Source: Clostridia bacterium (GTDB taxonomy: Bacteria > Bacillota > Clostridia > RGIG8785). Taken from it: 6,813 nt of DNA. The position numbers were made by a program, and so were the translations under genes. The notes beneath the pieces are model-generated. The model was not told where the DNA came from and did no database searches. It saw nothing but the letters and a program-made list of their open reading frames with translations. Location of the stretch: positions 1-6,813 of the forward strand of contig JAGAUM010000206.1 in assembly GCA_017620795.1 (NCBI GenBank), in the 5' to 3' direction. Shown piece by piece: positions 6,066 through 6,813 of this stretch. Each line of letters starts with the position of its first letter. The first letter of the stretch is position 1.

Positions 6066-6077
6066 TCAAAATTTTGA
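6066..6077. promoter_or_regulatory. 12-bp perfect palindrome between the divergent promoters
   Basis: TCAAAATTTTGA is a perfect palindrome 8 bp upstream of the operon's -35 box and about 38 bp upstream of the pfkA -35 box. Its position would suit a regulator acting on one or both divergent promoters. It is AT-rich, so chance is a real alternative, and no known factor is assigned. Confidence 0.3.
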
Positions 6078-6114
6078 CAAAAGATGCTTAATTTCGATTT
6101 TATGGTAAAAAAAC

Positions 6115-6144
6115 TTGACATCTTCACAAAAGAAGGACTATAAT
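6115..6144 (+). promoter_or_regulatory. Promoter of pfkA
   Basis: TTGACA (6115-6120) and TATAAT (6139-6144) are both perfect consensus boxes with an 18-bp spacer. The expected start near 6151 leaves a leader of about 44 nt before the pfkA ATG. It runs divergently from the uxa operon promoter. Confidence 0.82.
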
Positions 6145-6180
6145 AAATTGATAGAATTTTAACATAATAATAACAAAAGC

Positions 6181-6186
6181 AAGGAG
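6181..6186 (+). promoter_or_regulatory. Ribosome binding site of pfkA
   Basis: AAGGAG lies 8 nt before the ATG at 6195 and 11 nt before a second, adjacent in-frame ATG at 6198. The spacing favours 6195, though either start changes only one residue. Confidence 0.75.
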
Positions 6187-6194
6187 TTTCCGAA

Positions 6195-6813
6195 ATGATG
6201 AAGAACATTGGTGTACTGACCAGCGGCGGCGATGCGCCAGGTATGAACGCGGCTGTCCGCGCAGTGGTTCGTGCCGCAATCCACTATGGCATGACTGTTT
6301 ATGGAATTGAAGAAGGGTACTACGGCTTATTGAATCGCAAAATCCGCAAACTGGAGTATCGCGATGTTTCGGATATTATCGCCAAGGGTGGCACGTTCTT
6401 AAAGTCCGCTCGTTGTTTGGAATTCGCAACCGAAGAAGGCGTACAAAAGGGCGTTGAGATTGCCCGTGAGTTTGGTTTAGACGGCTTGGTTGTTGTTGGT
6501 GGCGACGGTTCCTTCCGCGGTGCAAAGGACCTTTGCAATGCAGGTCTCCCCACCATTGGTATCCCCGGTACCATTGACAATGATATCGCTTGCACCGATT
6601 ATACCCTCGGCTTTGACACTGCACTGCGTACTGCGTGCGATGCCATTGATATGTTAAAGGACACCTGCTACTCCCACGGACGTTGCAGCGTGGTTGAGGT
6701 TATGGGCCGCCACGCAGGTCACATTGCTCTGCACGCCGGTATTGCCGGTGGCGGTGAAGCCATCATCCTGCCTGAAAAGGAATTTAATCTGGACGAGACG
6801 ATTCAAGGCATCA
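6195..6813 (+). CDS. pfkA: ATP-dependent 6-phosphofructokinase (N-terminal two thirds, cut by window edge)
   Basis: The glycolytic enzyme (EC 2.7.1.11) that phosphorylates fructose 6-phosphate to fructose 1,6-bisphosphate in the cytoplasm. 206 codons of an expected 320 or so are visible, open to the right edge. The N-terminus [19 protein letters not shown] carries the ATP-binding glycine loop (10-18). [10 protein letters not shown] (65-74) and VVGGDGS (100-106) follow, then the catalytic PGTIDND (124-130, with D128 as the expected base) and [12 protein letters not shown] (168-179), which contacts fructose 6-phosphate. Gly rather than Asp in GGDGS, and PGTIDND rather than PKTIDND, point to the ATP-using and not the pyrophosphate-using type. 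Its own promoter and ribosome binding site make it independent of the divergent uxa operon. What follows it is outside the window; pyk often does in Bacillota. Confidence 0.96.
   Translation, partial: MMKNIGVLTSGGDAPGMNAAVRAVVRAAIHYGMTVYGIEEGYYGLLNRKIRKLEYRDVSDIIAKGGTFLKSARCLEFATEEGVQKGVEIAREFGLDGLVVVGGDGSFRGAKDLCNAGLPTIGIPGTIDNDIACTDYTLGFDTALRTACDAIDMLKDTCYSHGRCSVVEVMGRHAGHIALHAGIAGGGEAIILPEKEFNLDETIQGI

Noticed and set aside
6074..6106. Second possible plus-strand promoter with TTGACA at 6074-6079
   Set aside because: No acceptable -10 box lies 16-18 bp downstream, and the promoter at 6115-6144 is much better.

Overview
The window looks like chromosomal DNA of a low-to-mid GC Gram-positive bacterium, most likely a gut-type member of Clostridia (Bacillota). 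This rests on a BlaI/MecI-type repressor, strong AGGAGG-type ribosome binding sites, near-consensus sigma-A promoters, AT-rich intergenic DNA with rho-independent terminators, and a bacterial ATP-type phosphofructokinase. The genus cannot be fixed from the sequence alone.

Layout. At the left edge is the 5' end of a blaI/mecI-family repressor gene on the minus strand (1-146). It has a textbook promoter (TTGACA-17-TATAAT) overlapped by two ACA-N3-TGT dyads, so it is probably autoregulated. Next comes a tRNA locus, also on the minus strand. It holds an intact initiator tRNA-Met with its own promoter (615-643) and terminator (489-523), and about 185 bp further downstream a detached copy of the same tRNA's 3' end (308-339) with a second terminator (262-306). 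The DNA between contains no credible gene, but it has a chain of short hairpins and a tRNA-like stretch in the opposite orientation. This is the least explained part of the window.

Positions 701-5982 are one tight minus-strand operon, transcribed in the order LacI-family regulator, uxaC, uxaB, uxaA, with gaps of 12, 2 and 9 bp and a terminator at 665-696. The three enzymes are the classical isomerase pathway for D-galacturonate, the main sugar of pectin: UxaC isomerises galacturonate to tagaturonate, UxaB reduces it to altronate, and UxaA dehydrates altronate to 2-keto-3-deoxygluconate (KDG). KDG kinase, KDPG aldolase, a transporter and the glucuronate-branch genes uxuA/uxuB are not present here. 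The regulator gene leads the operon. A LacI/cre-type operator lies just after the predicted start of transcription, so negative autoregulation relieved by a uronate or pathway intermediate is likely.

Divergent from the operon, across a 212-bp intergenic region with two back-to-back promoters, is the 5' part of pfkA (6195 to the window end). It encodes ATP-dependent 6-phosphofructokinase and is cut by the edge.

Most of the window is well-understood metabolism and regulation. I do not see an undescribed defence or mobile system. The tRNA-fMet duplication and the structured DNA beside it deserve the closest second look.
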